30,323 nucleotides of DNA, from assembly GCA_016293915.1 (NCBI GenBank), contig JAEDCY010000032.1, positions 1 to 30,323 on the forward strand. The letters are read 5' to 3'. The DNA is from Treponema sp. Lineage in GTDB: Bacteria > Spirochaetota > Spirochaetia > Treponematales > Treponemataceae. Position numbers and translations under genes: made by a program. Positions 7,938-16,663 of the stretch are shown here, piece by piece; the first letter of the stretch is position 1; the number at the start of each line of letters is the position of its first letter. A model generated the notes under the pieces. It worked only from the letters and a program-made list of their open reading frames with translations. It had not been told where the DNA came from and did no database searches.

Positions 7938-9259
7938 CTACATCCAAAAAAGCCGAAAACGTTCGAGACGTAATCCGCTATCTTCAGAAATTTAAGAATG
8001 CCATTCTTGTTATTTATCTTGATGATAAAACTATTAGTTCACCGCTTTTTTCATCTCATATCAGAGATATAGCTTTGCTGCATCAGGCAGGACTACAGGT
8101 TGTTTTAATTCCAGGAGCACGTCGTCGTATTGATGAGGTTTTAGATAATGCAAAAATCAAATGGACTCATAACGAAGGAATTCGTGTTACGACTGCAGAT
8201 GCAATGCCCCTTATCAAGATGGCTGCCTTTGATGTTTCGAATACAGTTATGACAAGCCTTGCTGCAAACAACATTACAGCAGTAATCGGTAACTGGGTTC
8301 GTGCCCGAGGAAAAGGTGTGCTTGGTGGTTTTGATTTTGGTACCGCCGGTGAAATAGATAAGCTTGAAACAGAAGCAATCCGTACAGTTTTGAATGACGG
8401 TTTTATCCCGATCTTCCCTTGTATCGGATGGAACGCAGCCGGACATCCTTATAATATTTCATCTATGCTGCTTGCAAAACAGGTTGCAATGAATCTTAAG
8501 GCAGACAAGCTTTTCTTTATGCTTTTTAATGAAGAAATCTGTGCGCAAAAATATGCTATACCAGATGGTTTTGCACTTTCCGAAGCAGGAAATATTCCTG
8601 CTATGAATCTTGAGGAAGTAGACCGCTTTATTGAAAAGAATTTTACTTCTGGCGGAGAAGTTAAAAATATTCTTAAGGCAGCACAGGAAGCCTGTCGGGC
8701 CGGAGTAACCCGTGTTCATATTTTGAATGGGAATCTTGATGGCGTTATGCCTTGCGAAATTTTCAGCGGACTTGGTTCGGGTACAATGATTTACACAGGT
8801 GGCTACGGAAAAGTTCGTCAGATGGAACGGACAGATATTCCTTCTGTGCTTGCAATCATGAAACCTTTTGTTGAAAGCGGAAAACTTCTTTCTCGTACAG
8901 AGGCACAGATTACAGAAGGATTGCAGGATTATATAGTTTACGAACTGGATGGTGGAATTCATGCTTGTGCAGCTCTTCATTTTTATGAAGACGGGCAGGC
9001 AGAAATTGCCGCAGTGGCAGTAGATGAAAATTATGCCCATATGGGAATCGGACCTAAACTGATTGATACTCTGATTGAACAGGCAGGTGAGGGTGGAGCC
9101 AGTTCTATTTTTATTATGACAACTCAGACTGCAGACTGGTTTGAAAAATTAGGTTTTGAAGAAGATGCTCTTGAATCAATTCCAGAAGAGCGCCGTAAAC
9201 TCTGGGATTCGCGCCGCGGCTCAAAGGTCTATCGATTAAAAAGAAAAATGTCATGCTGA
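7934..9259 (+). CDS. argA: N-acetylglutamate synthase (amino-acid kinase fold + GNAT)
   Basis: 441 residues, the usual length of E. coli-type ArgA (443). It transfers acetyl from acetyl-CoA to glutamate, the first step of arginine synthesis. Residues 1 to about 290 are the amino-acid-kinase domain (LVIYLDDKTISSPLFSSHI, then LQVVLIPGARRRID, then IFPCIGWNAAGHPYNIS), which in ArgA serves for arginine feedback and assembly. About 295-441 is the GNAT domain, with VRQMERTDIPSVLAIMKP and the acetyl-CoA loop VDENYAHMGIGPKLIDTL. ATG 7934 overlaps the queH stop. The last codons and the TGA come from a GTCAT-type repeat that begins at 9249, so the repeat has probably replaced the original C-terminus by a few residues. 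Confidence 0.92.
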   Translation: MTTSKKAENVRDVIRYLQKFKNAILVIYLDDKTISSPLFSSHIRDIALLHQAGLQVVLIPGARRRIDEVLDNAKIKWTHNEGIRVTTADAMPLIKMAAFDVSNTVMTSLAANNITAVIGNWVRARGKGVLGGFDFGTAGEIDKLETEAIRTVLNDGFIPIFPCIGWNAAGHPYNISSMLLAKQVAMNLKADKLFFMLFNEEICAQKYAIPDGFALSEAGNIPAMNLEEVDRFIEKNFTSGGEVKNILKAAQEACRAGVTRVHILNGNLDGVMPCEIFSGLGSGTMIYTGGYGKVRQMERTDIPSVLAIMKPFVESGKLLSRTEAQITEGLQDYIVYELDGGIHACAALHFYEDGQAEIAAVAVDENYAHMGIGPKLIDTLIEQAGEGGASSIFIMTTQTADWFEKLGFEEDALESIPEERRKLWDSRRGSKVYRLKRKMSC

Positions 9260-9306
9260 AGGAGCAAGCATCCTTACAATGAAATTCAGAAACAAGTTCG
9301 GAATGA
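9249..9306. repeat. Degenerate GTCAT...-type palindromic repeats
   Basis: Two imperfect units lie between argA and the esterase gene. TGTCATGCTGAAGGAGCAAG (from 9249) has the outer flank and stem start of the unit at 10412-10437. ATTCAGAAACAAGTTCGGAA (from 9284) is the opposite orientation, with the same AACTTGTTTC core. The block supplies the stop codon of argA. Confidence 0.5.
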
Positions 9307-9323
9307 AGAGAAACGGAGGAAAA

Positions 9324-10409
9324 ATGAAAACTATAGAAAAAGAGAATCTTATCTGGTGCGGCCGTTACCTTGATCATAACGGAATCCGTTATTTTGATTA
9401 TTCAGCAAGCGGCTTTTGTTTTGTGATGAAAGGCAAGCGTGCCGAGACTGTGATTTTAAGTGACCCTGATTCCTGGGATGAAGCGAACAAGGGCGTGCTT
9501 GGTATTTTTGTAACTGAAGGAAGTGATACAAGCATTGCTGCAATTCCGGAAGAACCGACAGCACGAATTACTTTAAGCAAACGTGAAAATCATATTGTTC
9601 TTTTTGATTCGCCTGTTGAAAAAACAGTGACCGTACGTGTTATGAAATTCAGCGAGGCCGCTTTTGGATATGCAGGTTTTAAAAGCCTTGAACTGGAGGG
9701 AGATTTGCTGAGTTCTCCAGAATCCCCGGCAACTGAAAGTCAGCTCAAACTCGAATTCATCGGAGACAGTATTACCTGCGGTTATGGAATTGAAGGCGTC
9801 TGGGAAAAAGATACGTTTACTACTCAGCAGGAACGTCCGGATAAAGCTTACGCTTTTCTTACTGCCAAGGCGCTAGGTGCTCAGGTTCAGCTTTGCAGCT
9901 GGAGCGGCATAGGTTTAATTTCGAATTACGTTGATCCGGAAACTATTATGCTGCCAGATACTCACTGGTTAATGCAGGCTAACTGGCCTTATACAGATAA
10001 GTCTCTCTCGCTCAGGCTAGGCATTGAACCTGAAGTTTGGGATGGGGCTGGTTATGAGCCGGATATTGTTGTGATTCATCTTGGAACAAATGATATAAGC
10101 TGGGTACGCGGAATGGAAGAGCGTCGCCTGGAATATACAGCGCAGCTTCGTCAATTGATAGAAGCAGTTCATCGGCGCAGTCCAAGGGCAAAAATCTGCT
10201 GTTGTCTTGGAATTATGGGAGAACAGTTGAATGCATCTGTTGAAGAGGCTGTAAATCTTTTCAAAAAGGATTTCCCGAACGTTGCAGCAAAAGCTGTATT
10301 GTTTACACAGCAGCTCGAAGAAGATGGAATAGCTGCAGACTGGCATCCTTCGGCGGTAACACATAAAAAAGCCGCAGAACTTCTGGCTGAAGCACTGCGG
10401 ACTCTGTAA
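9324..10409 (+). CDS. SGNH-type esterase, CE2-like polysaccharide deacetylase
   Basis: 361 residues with no signal peptide. The layout fits carbohydrate esterase family 2: an N-terminal beta-sandwich (about 1-135, LIWCGRYLDHNGIRYFDYSA) and an SGNH hydrolase domain. The nucleophile block FIGDSITCGYG places Ser at 149; HLGTND is at about 252-257; the catalytic Asp/His are in ADWHPS (D339, H341). CE2 enzymes remove acetyl groups from xylan or glucomannan. The start is ATG 9324, with GGAGG 5-9 bases upstream. It may be read through from argA or have its own promoter near the repeat. It converges on a glycoside hydrolase gene, and the pair would suit acetylated oligosaccharides imported into the cytoplasm; that is inference. 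Confidence 0.85.
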   Translation: MKTIEKENLIWCGRYLDHNGIRYFDYSASGFCFVMKGKRAETVILSDPDSWDEANKGVLGIFVTEGSDTSIAAIPEEPTARITLSKRENHIVLFDSPVEKTVTVRVMKFSEAAFGYAGFKSLELEGDLLSSPESPATESQLKLEFIGDSITCGYGIEGVWEKDTFTTQQERPDKAYAFLTAKALGAQVQLCSWSGIGLISNYVDPETIMLPDTHWLMQANWPYTDKSLSLRLGIEPEVWDGAGYEPDIVVIHLGTNDISWVRGMEERRLEYTAQLRQLIEAVHRRSPRAKICCCLGIMGEQLNASVEEAVNLFKKDFPNVAAKAVLFTQQLEEDGIAADWHPSAVTHKKAAELLAEALRTL

Positions 10410-10411
10410 GG

Positions 10412-10437
10412 GTCATGCTGAACTTGTTTCAGCATCT
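10412..10437. repeat. GTCAT...ATCT palindromic repeat between convergent genes
   Basis: ATGCTGA (10415-10421) pairs with TCAGCAT (10429-10435) around ACTTGTT, with GTCAT on the left and ATCT on the right. It fills the gap between the convergent esterase and glycoside hydrolase genes. It may end both transcripts weakly, though there is no real T run. Confidence 0.6.
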
Positions 10438-10439
10438 TG

Positions 10440-11915
10440 TTATTTTAAGTGTGTAATTCCCCGGCACACAGGACTTTCTTCAATTCTGATTTCAGGCAGC
10501 TCTGGCAATTCAGCATAATAATTGTAAAGCCAGTCGCCGTCCTTTGCCTCGTATGGATCACCAGTCTTTGGCTTATTCATACCGTCAGCTGGCGGCAGAA
10601 AGTATCTCAGCTTGAAGGTTCCAGGCTTTTTAATTGCATTTGATTTTTCATAAAAGTAACTCATCAAATCTATGCACTTTGTACCAGGGGCTTTATAAAA
10701 CCACCAGCCGTTAAATTCAATCATCATGTTAAGAGGCAAAAGTTTATCATTAAAGGTAAGCTCAAACAAAACTGGAGTTCTGTTGAATTTTACCGGGACT
10801 TCAATTCCCTCTGCATCTTCAGAACCACCCCATCGCAAAGTTACAGGCAGTTCACTTCCCCCTTCCGCCTTAATAATCTTCTGAGAGAAGAATGCTTTGT
10901 GAAGCTGCTTTTTGTACATGTTCATTATTGGTTGTTCAATTCCAATTTCACTGTTATTAGGGTCAGTAATCTCCATACCAAGTCTTCCATCGTCTCGGAA
11001 CTGATAGAAGGTAAAGGCGCTCAGCCAGTTTTCTTTATCTTTCTGAAGTAAGTCCATAAACTGCTTCATCATATTTGACTGAACATAAGGACCAGCTACA
11101 TCGCCGTCAGCATTCAATTCACTTAAAACCATTGGCTTATCTTGCCCTGTGATTTTGCGGAGGCGTTTTAAAGTCATCTTTGCTTTTTCATAAACTTCGG
11201 CAACACTGTAACGTGCATAATTTGCTGTTTCTTTTGAAACATGGTCATTTGGCCAGCCCCAGTGAAGGGAAAGGTAATTGTCGCCAGACCAGATGTCCGC
11301 TGCCTTATGAGCTTCGAGGAAGATATCTTCCATTTCAAGTTTGCCTGTACTTTTCTGCCACATACCTGCACACAAAATCATTTTTACGTTGGGAGCATAT
11401 TTGTGCATTACACGGCAAACCATAACAAAGAAGTCTGCTATTTCCTGATAGCTTGCACGTTTGGTGTAACAGAACCAGTCACCTGTGCATTCATGATTTA
11501 CACGAAGCAGAAGACGGCCATAAGGGCGCAAATCTTTTGCAAGTAGAATAATATCTTCTTCTTTTAAGTGAGGATCAATTGTGAGAGTAAGAACAACATC
11601 CATACCATGACGCCGGATATCTTTCATAAAATTAAAAGGTTCCCCGTCTCTTAAACCTTCACGTCCACCTCGGTAAGGAAAATAGTTTTCATAAGGAGAA
11701 TCCCATGCGCCTGTTGATTCTCGACCTGTATCAATCTGGCAGGCGCGGGTAGGCCATTCCTTATCGTTGGGATAGTAAGTATACATGAGGCTTATGCCAC
11801 GATGCACCTTTTTCATCTTTTGCAGAATATAATCCTGATTAACATAAAGACCGCGTTCGCTGCCGTCTCCCATATCCAATGCACATTTTGCCGGAGTTAA
11901 TAAAACCTTATTCAT
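10440..11915 (-). CDS. Glycoside hydrolase, clan GH-A-like (GH26-type candidate)
   Basis: 491 residues, no signal peptide, so cytoplasmic. The first 330 or so residues look like a TIM-barrel hydrolase. LLLRVNHECTGDWFCY places H141-E142 where the GH26 His-Glu acid/base pair sits (RPxHExxGxWFxW in mannanases). VLSELNADGD gives E266 as a possible nucleophile. WSGDNYLSLHWGWPN and FTFYQFRDDGRLGM are further barrel-end aromatic segments. About 340-491 is a beta-rich appendage with several Trp/Tyr, perhaps carbohydrate binding. The exact family is uncertain; a beta-mannanase-like or other GH-A enzyme is the best guess. The -10 box TATAAT (11929-11924) ends 8 bases before the ATG, so the mRNA is nearly leaderless, and a palindrome lies directly upstream. 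Confidence 0.7.
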   Translation of the reverse strand: MNKVLLTPAKCALDMGDGSERGLYVNQDYILQKMKKVHRGISLMYTYYPNDKEWPTRACQIDTGRESTGAWDSPYENYFPYRGGREGLRDGEPFNFMKDIRRHGMDVVLTLTIDPHLKEEDIILLAKDLRPYGRLLLRVNHECTGDWFCYTKRASYQEIADFFVMVCRVMHKYAPNVKMILCAGMWQKSTGKLEMEDIFLEAHKAADIWSGDNYLSLHWGWPNDHVSKETANYARYSVAEVYEKAKMTLKRLRKITGQDKPMVLSELNADGDVAGPYVQSNMMKQFMDLLQKDKENWLSAFTFYQFRDDGRLGMEITDPNNSEIGIEQPIMNMYKKQLHKAFFSQKIIKAEGGSELPVTLRWGGSEDAEGIEVPVKFNRTPVLFELTFNDKLLPLNMMIEFNGWWFYKAPGTKCIDLMSYFYEKSNAIKKPGTFKLRYFLPPADGMNKPKTGDPYEAKDGDWLYNYYAELPELPEIRIEESPVCRGITHLK

Positions 11916-11923
11916 AGATATCT

Positions 11924-11950
11924 ATTATATAATAAAACTGACAGTTTTAT
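11924..11950 (-). promoter_or_regulatory. Glycoside hydrolase promoter with operator-like palindrome
   Basis: The minus-strand -10 box TATAAT (11929-11924) is directly preceded by the palindrome ATAAAACTG-A-CAGTTTTAT (11932-11950), which fills the spacer. The position fits a repressor operator controlling the hydrolase. No matching regulator is encoded nearby. Confidence 0.5.
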
Positions 11951-11988
11951 ATAGGTAAAATTTTCTATTAAATTGCAAATTATGGGTG

Positions 11989-11994
11989 TATAAT
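11989..11994 (+). promoter_or_regulatory. -10 box of the receptor gene
   Basis: TATAAT lies 13-19 bases before the possible starts TTG 12008 and ATG 12014. No clear -35 box is seen. Transcription would begin near 12001, leaving a leader of only about 6-13 bases. Confidence 0.5.
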
Positions 11995-12013
11995 AAATGT
12001 TTAGAGATTGAGG

Positions 12014-13786
12014 ATGAAAAAGTATAAGGATTATCAGATTGTTCTCCTTGCACTGGTAAGTATTCTGCTTAATTTTGCAGGAAAAGTGTTTGCAGAAAAA
12101 TTCAGATTACCAATGTGGCTTGATTCATTTGGTACTTTTCTCATGGCTTATGTTGTCGGTCCTTTCTGTGGAGCAATTGTAGGAGTTGCTGGAAATATTT
12201 TATATGGCTTTATAAATCCTGTTTCATTTGCATATTCAATTACAAGTATTTCAATTGCACTTCTTGTTGGTTATCTCGCAAAATATGGATGGATGAAAAA
12301 TCTGTTCAAGACGATGTCTCTTAGTGTTATGGTGACCGGTGTTTGTGTTATCATTTCCTGTATTTTAAATGTGATTTTTTATGATGGTATGACAAATAAT
12401 TACTGGGGCGACGGAATGATAGAACTGCTCCAGCATTTGAAGCAGCCAAGATTTATTCAGATTATTGTTGGTGAATTTTATGTTGATTTTGTAGATAAGG
12501 TTATTACGCTTGGGGCACTTTTTTATTCAATAAGAATTTATAGAATGATAAAAAAATATCTTCCGAATTTTCTTGTTCTTCAGGAGTCATCAAAAACTCT
12601 GCTCGTTGTATTTTTAATTTTTGCATTTGGATTTATTTTTCCTTCACAAGCTTATGCTTCTTCAAAAAAGTTTGATTCATATATAAAAACTGTTTACAAC
12701 AATACAAATGGACTTCCAGGCGGCGTGGCAAATGATATTGCCAGTACCTCAGATGGAATTCTCTGGATTGGAACTTATGCTGGGCTTTATCGTCATAACG
12801 GAAAAGAGTTTCGTTTGATGAATGAATATGAATCTATCAAAACAGTACGCTGCCTTTATGTTGATGATGACGGCAGGTTGTTTGTTGGTACTAACGATAA
12901 TGGGCTTTCAATACTAATTAACGAAGAAATAACAGATGTTCTGACTGAAAAAAATGGACTTCCTTCTGATTCAGTTCGCTGTATAACAAGTGCTTCAGAT
13001 GGAAGGTATTATATTGGTACTTCAGCTGAGCTTGCGGTTGTGGAAATAAATGATGGAATCAGAATTGTTGCAAAAGAACCAGATGTTAGTTCTGCCTTGC
13101 GTCTAACAGCAGATTCTGAAGGACATGTTGCAGCAGTTACCTCCAGTGGAAAACTGATAATCCTTCAGAATTCGAAGGTAAAAGAAACAGCTTCTGCTTA
13201 TGATGAGAAATTTATTTCTGCTGAGTTTTCTGATGATGGAAAACTTTTTGCTGCAACAGAAAGCAATAAGATATTTGTGTTTTCAATAAAAGACGAAAAT
13301 AACCTGCAGTTTTTGCAAACAATAAACTGTGGTTCCATGAATCATATTAATTCGCTTTCTTTTTATGAGAATGTTCTTTTCCTCTGTTCAGATTCAGGTG
13401 TAGGTTATATTGATTATAAAAAAGATAATTCTTTTCATCTGGTTGATACAGATTTATTTAATAATTCAATTGATAACATGATAGAAGACTATCAGGGAAA
13501 TCTATGGTTTTCTTCTTCGAGACTTGGCCTTTTAAGAATGTGCGAAACAGCGTTTGCTGAAATTTATCTTTCGGCTGGATTTTCAGAAGCCGTTGTAAAC
13601 ACGGTTATAAAATTTAACAATAAGATTTATTTTGGAACAGATGAAGGACTTTCTATGATTGATGTAGAAAGTGGTGAGCCTGAAGAAAATGAACTTACAA
13701 ATAAAATGAAGGGGCTGAGAATCCGCTGCCTTATGCAGGATAGTAAAAACCGTATGTGGGTTTGTACTTACACTTTCCGAGCTTAG
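12014..13786 (+). CDS. ECF-like membrane domain plus beta-propeller sensor (N-terminal part of a split receptor)
   Basis: About 590 residues before a premature TAG. Residues 1-190 are five or six membrane segments with the look of an ECF-transporter S-component (FRLPMWLDSFGTFLMAYVVG, then GPFCGAIVGVAGNILYGF). About 195-220 is a further hydrophobic stretch ending SQAYASSKK that resembles a signal peptide, as if a secreted sensor had been fused to the membrane domain. From about 225 on come propeller repeats of the two-component-regulator type (NGLPGGVANDIASTSDGILW, IGTYAGLYRHNGKEF, NGLPSDSVRCITSASDGRYY). The frame ends at 13786 just after MWVCTYTF, in mid-propeller. The rest is in another frame from about 13771. 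ATG 14 has GAGG touching it, so TTG 12008 may be the true start. Whole protein: periplasmic ligand sensing coupled to cytoplasmic c-di-GMP breakdown. Confidence 0.75.
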   Translation: MKKYKDYQIVLLALVSILLNFAGKVFAEKFRLPMWLDSFGTFLMAYVVGPFCGAIVGVAGNILYGFINPVSFAYSITSISIALLVGYLAKYGWMKNLFKTMSLSVMVTGVCVIISCILNVIFYDGMTNNYWGDGMIELLQHLKQPRFIQIIVGEFYVDFVDKVITLGALFYSIRIYRMIKKYLPNFLVLQESSKTLLVVFLIFAFGFIFPSQAYASSKKFDSYIKTVYNNTNGLPGGVANDIASTSDGILWIGTYAGLYRHNGKEFRLMNEYESIKTVRCLYVDDDGRLFVGTNDNGLSILINEEITDVLTEKNGLPSDSVRCITSASDGRYYIGTSAELAVVEINDGIRIVAKEPDVSSALRLTADSEGHVAAVTSSGKLIILQNSKVKETASAYDEKFISAEFSDDGKLFAATESNKIFVFSIKDENNLQFLQTINCGSMNHINSLSFYENVLFLCSDSGVGYIDYKKDNSFHLVDTDLFNNSIDNMIEDYQGNLWFSSSRLGLLRMCETAFAEIYLSAGFSEAVVNTVIKFNNKIYFGTDEGLSMIDVESGEPEENELTNKMKGLRIRCLMQDSKNRMWVCTYTFRA

Positions 13787-15353
13787 CGACGGAACTCTCA
13801 TAGCCGGCACAGACGGCGGCGGAATCGCAATCATTCAGCAGCAGAGTATAGTAAAATTACTGCGCCGTCAGGATGGACTAACTTCAAATGTAATTTTGCG
13901 TACTGTTAATGATTACAATGGTAATACTCCAACAGGTGCATTCTACGCAATCACAAGTAACGGAATTAATTATGTTGATAAAGATTTTTCGATTCATCCG
14001 CTTACAAATTTTCCATATTCAAATAATTACGATATGATTGTGCGCCAGGACGGAAATATTTTTGTTCTCGGTAGTGCAGGAATTTTTGTTGTAACAAGAG
14101 ACGAACTTCTTTCGGGTAAAAAAGTTGATTATATTCTCCTGGATTTAAGGCGTGGTTTGTTAGGCACGCTTACAGCAAATTCCTGGAACTATATCGATGA
14201 AGAAAATAATCTTTATCTTTCCTGTGATACAGGGGCTAGTGTTTTAAATCTTGATGCATACGATAAAAACAACCGCTCTTACAGAATGCAGTTAAAATCT
14301 GTAATTGTGAATGGAAAGCGTTATCTCGTACAAAAAGATATTCCATTCGTAATTCCAGAAAATAGTGACAGCATTGAAATTGTGCCGGAAATCATAAATT
14401 ATTCAATTAACAATCCCTACATCAGTTTATACATGGAAGGCATAGATGAGCATCCGAATATAATGACACAGAATGAACTTGCAAGTGTTATCTATTCGAA
14501 TATAGCGGCAGGAAAATATACTTTCCATATTTCGTTACTCGACAGCAAAGGTTTAAATGTAATAGAAGAAAATACTTACGAAATAGAAAAGCAGTATCAT
14601 ATTTATGACAACTGGTGGTTCAAGGTTTATGCCTTCTTTGTAATGATAATGGCAATTGCCTGGCTCACATGGTACGTTACCGCAACAATCCAGAATCTCC
14701 GTTTTGAAAAACAGGAAAAAGAGCTTTCTCATGTTCGCGAGCAGATTCGTATGAGCAATGAAACAATTCTTTCTATTGCTAATGCTGTAGAAGCTCGTGA
14801 TAAACAAACGGGCCGCCATTCCCTTCGTGTTGCAGTTTATTCAATGCTTATTGCAGCCGAGCTTGGCTTTGATGCAGATGAGCTTGAGAATATCCGGCAG
14901 ATAGGTTTGCTCCATGATATCGGAAAAATTGGAGTACCTGATTCTATTTTGAGTAAACCTAAAAAACTCACAGAAGAAGAATACAACATAATGAAAACTC
15001 ATGTTGATATTGGCGGTGAAATTCTTAAAGATTTTACACATATTAAAAATGTAGCAGACGGTGCAAAATATCATCATGAACGTTATGACGGAAAAGGTTA
15101 TAACACCGGACTCAAGGGCGAAGAGATTCCGCTTACAGCCCGTATAATTGGACTGGCAGATGCCTTTGATGCAATGACTTCTAATCGTGTTTATCGTAAA
15201 GCAATATCTATGGACCATGTAATAGATGAATTAAAAAAAGGAAAGGGAACACAGTTTGATCCGTCTCTTGTAGATATACTGCTTGGCTTAATAGGTTCTG
15301 GTCGTATAGATGTTTCTGGAATTAACCAGTTGAGTGTGGAGGCAGAGGAATAA
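13771..15353 (+). CDS. Propeller end, Y_Y_Y-like domain, TM helix and HD-GYP phosphodiesterase (C-terminal part of the split receptor)
   Basis: The frame resumes as LSELSDGTLIAGTDGGGIAI, clearly the continuation of the propeller, but it has no ATG or GTG start; the first usable codon is TTG 13896, also mid-propeller. An Ig-like Y_Y_Y-type domain follows, then one membrane helix (VYAFFVMIMAIAWLTWYV, about 14625-14675), a short coiled coil, and an HD-GYP domain. The HD motif is in LLHDIGKIGVPD and the second signature in HHERYDGKGYNTGLKGEEIP, with GYN in place of the usual GYP. Metal residues appear intact, so c-di-GMP hydrolysis is plausible if the protein is made. Because the junction also lacks part of a propeller blade, a deletion with frameshift is more likely than a one-base error. 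The stop is one base before the ATG of the BMP gene. Confidence 0.75.
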
Positions 15354-15354
15354 T

Positions 15355-16554
15355 ATGAAAAGGAAATATATTCTTACAGCTGTTACCGCAATTATAACCA
15401 TCTGCCTTATCAGAATTGGAATGCATTTTTTTCAAACTGATTATTCTTCAAAAAATATAAAAGTTGGTTTTGTTTATATTGGTGACAGTGGAACTCCTTA
15501 TACCAATAATTTTATCCGTTCGCAAAATGAACTTGAAAAATATTATTCTGATAACGTAACAACAATTGCAAAATATAATATTCCGGAAGATAACTGTGAG
15601 ACGGCGATCCGTGATTTAGTAGACCAGGGCTGTAGTCTGATTTTTGGAACCAGCTTTGGCTATGGCGAAGTGATGAAAAAGCTTGCGGTCGAAAATCCTG
15701 GAATACAGTTTTGTCAGGCAACCTGTTCTAATGCAAATGTGGAACCAGTTCTTTCTAATTATCATACTTTTATGGGAAGAATTTATCAGGGAAGATATAT
15801 TTCTGGAATTGTTATTGGCATGAAACTGAAAGAGCTTATTGATCAAAAAAAGATAACTCCGGATATGGCCAGAATCGGATATGTTGCAGCCTTTCCTCTT
15901 GCAGAAGTTATTTCTGGTTATACTGCATTCTTTCTTGGTGTTTGCAGTGTAGTTCCAGAAGCGCTTATGACAGTGAGCTACACAAATACATGGAGTAATA
16001 CAACTACCGAACGTAAGTTAGCTGAAAAACTGATTGATAAGGGTTGCATTGTTATTGCCCAGCATTCAGATACGACAGGACCGGCTACGGCTTGTGAGAC
16101 GGCAAGTACTCGAGATGGAAAACTGGTTTTTCATGCAGGCTATAATCAGACAATGACAGATGTTGCTCCTACAACTTCTCTGATTTCTACAAGAATAAAC
16201 TGGACTCCGTATTTTGTTGCAGCAACCGAAGCCGTAATCAAAGAAAAGAAAATTGAATCGATTGTTAATGCCCAGATTTTTGGTAATGATGCAGGAGCTG
16301 GTTTTGAAGAAGGCTGGTGCGATATGATTGGCTTGAATAAACTGATTGCCGCACCTGGTACAAAAGAAGTTATAGATTCAAAAATCAAACAGTTTAAGAG
16401 TAAAGGAATAATTGTTTTTGAAGGTAATTATATGGGGGTAAATCCTTTTGATCCTGATGATATTTGGAACCTCAAAAATCCTTACATAGAAAATGCACTT
16501 CAGTCTGCACCAAGCTTTAATTACGTTTTAAGAGATGTAATTTCTGTAGAATAA
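15355..16554 (+). CDS. BMP/PnrA-family substrate-binding protein
   Basis: 399 residues. A single N-terminal hydrophobic segment (about 5-25) without a lipobox cysteine at the right place suggests a membrane-anchored periplasmic protein. The body matches the basic membrane protein/PnrA family, which binds nucleosides or similar ligands: KVGFVYIGDSGTPYTNNFIR, then LIFGTSFGYGEVMKKLA, then ARIGYVAAFPLAEVISGYTA, then GCIVIAQHSDTTGPATACE. No permease or ATPase follows. It starts one base after the stop of the HD-GYP gene, with GAGG just inside that gene, so the two are translationally coupled. I infer that it may present a ligand to the receptor instead of serving transport. Confidence 0.82.
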   Translation: MKRKYILTAVTAIITICLIRIGMHFFQTDYSSKNIKVGFVYIGDSGTPYTNNFIRSQNELEKYYSDNVTTIAKYNIPEDNCETAIRDLVDQGCSLIFGTSFGYGEVMKKLAVENPGIQFCQATCSNANVEPVLSNYHTFMGRIYQGRYISGIVIGMKLKELIDQKKITPDMARIGYVAAFPLAEVISGYTAFFLGVCSVVPEALMTVSYTNTWSNTTTERKLAEKLIDKGCIVIAQHSDTTGPATACETASTRDGKLVFHAGYNQTMTDVAPTTSLISTRINWTPYFVAATEAVIKEKKIESIVNAQIFGNDAGAGFEEGWCDMIGLNKLIAAPGTKEVIDSKIKQFKSKGIIVFEGNYMGVNPFDPDDIWNLKNPYIENALQSAPSFNYVLRDVISVE

Positions 16555-16588
16555 AGGGGTTTAACCTCTTGACACACTATTTCACTCA

Positions 16589-16617
16589 TTGACTGTATAT
16601 TAATTCTACTATAAAAT
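16589..16617 (+). promoter_or_regulatory. ppdK promoter
   Basis: TTGACT (16589-16594), a 17-base spacer and TAAAAT (16612-16617) form a good sigma-70-type promoter about 40 bases before the ATG at 16664. A second TTGACA occurs at 16569-16574 but is badly spaced. GGAG lies 8-11 bases before the start codon. Confidence 0.7.
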
Positions 16618-16663
16618 ATAAAGACTAATATAGTAAATCTTTTTTTAGATATGGAGTAAATCA

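Noticed and set aside
8459..9040. 193-codon minus-strand ORF inside argA
   Set aside because: It is antisense to a well-conserved gene, has no ribosome site and no recognisable domain.
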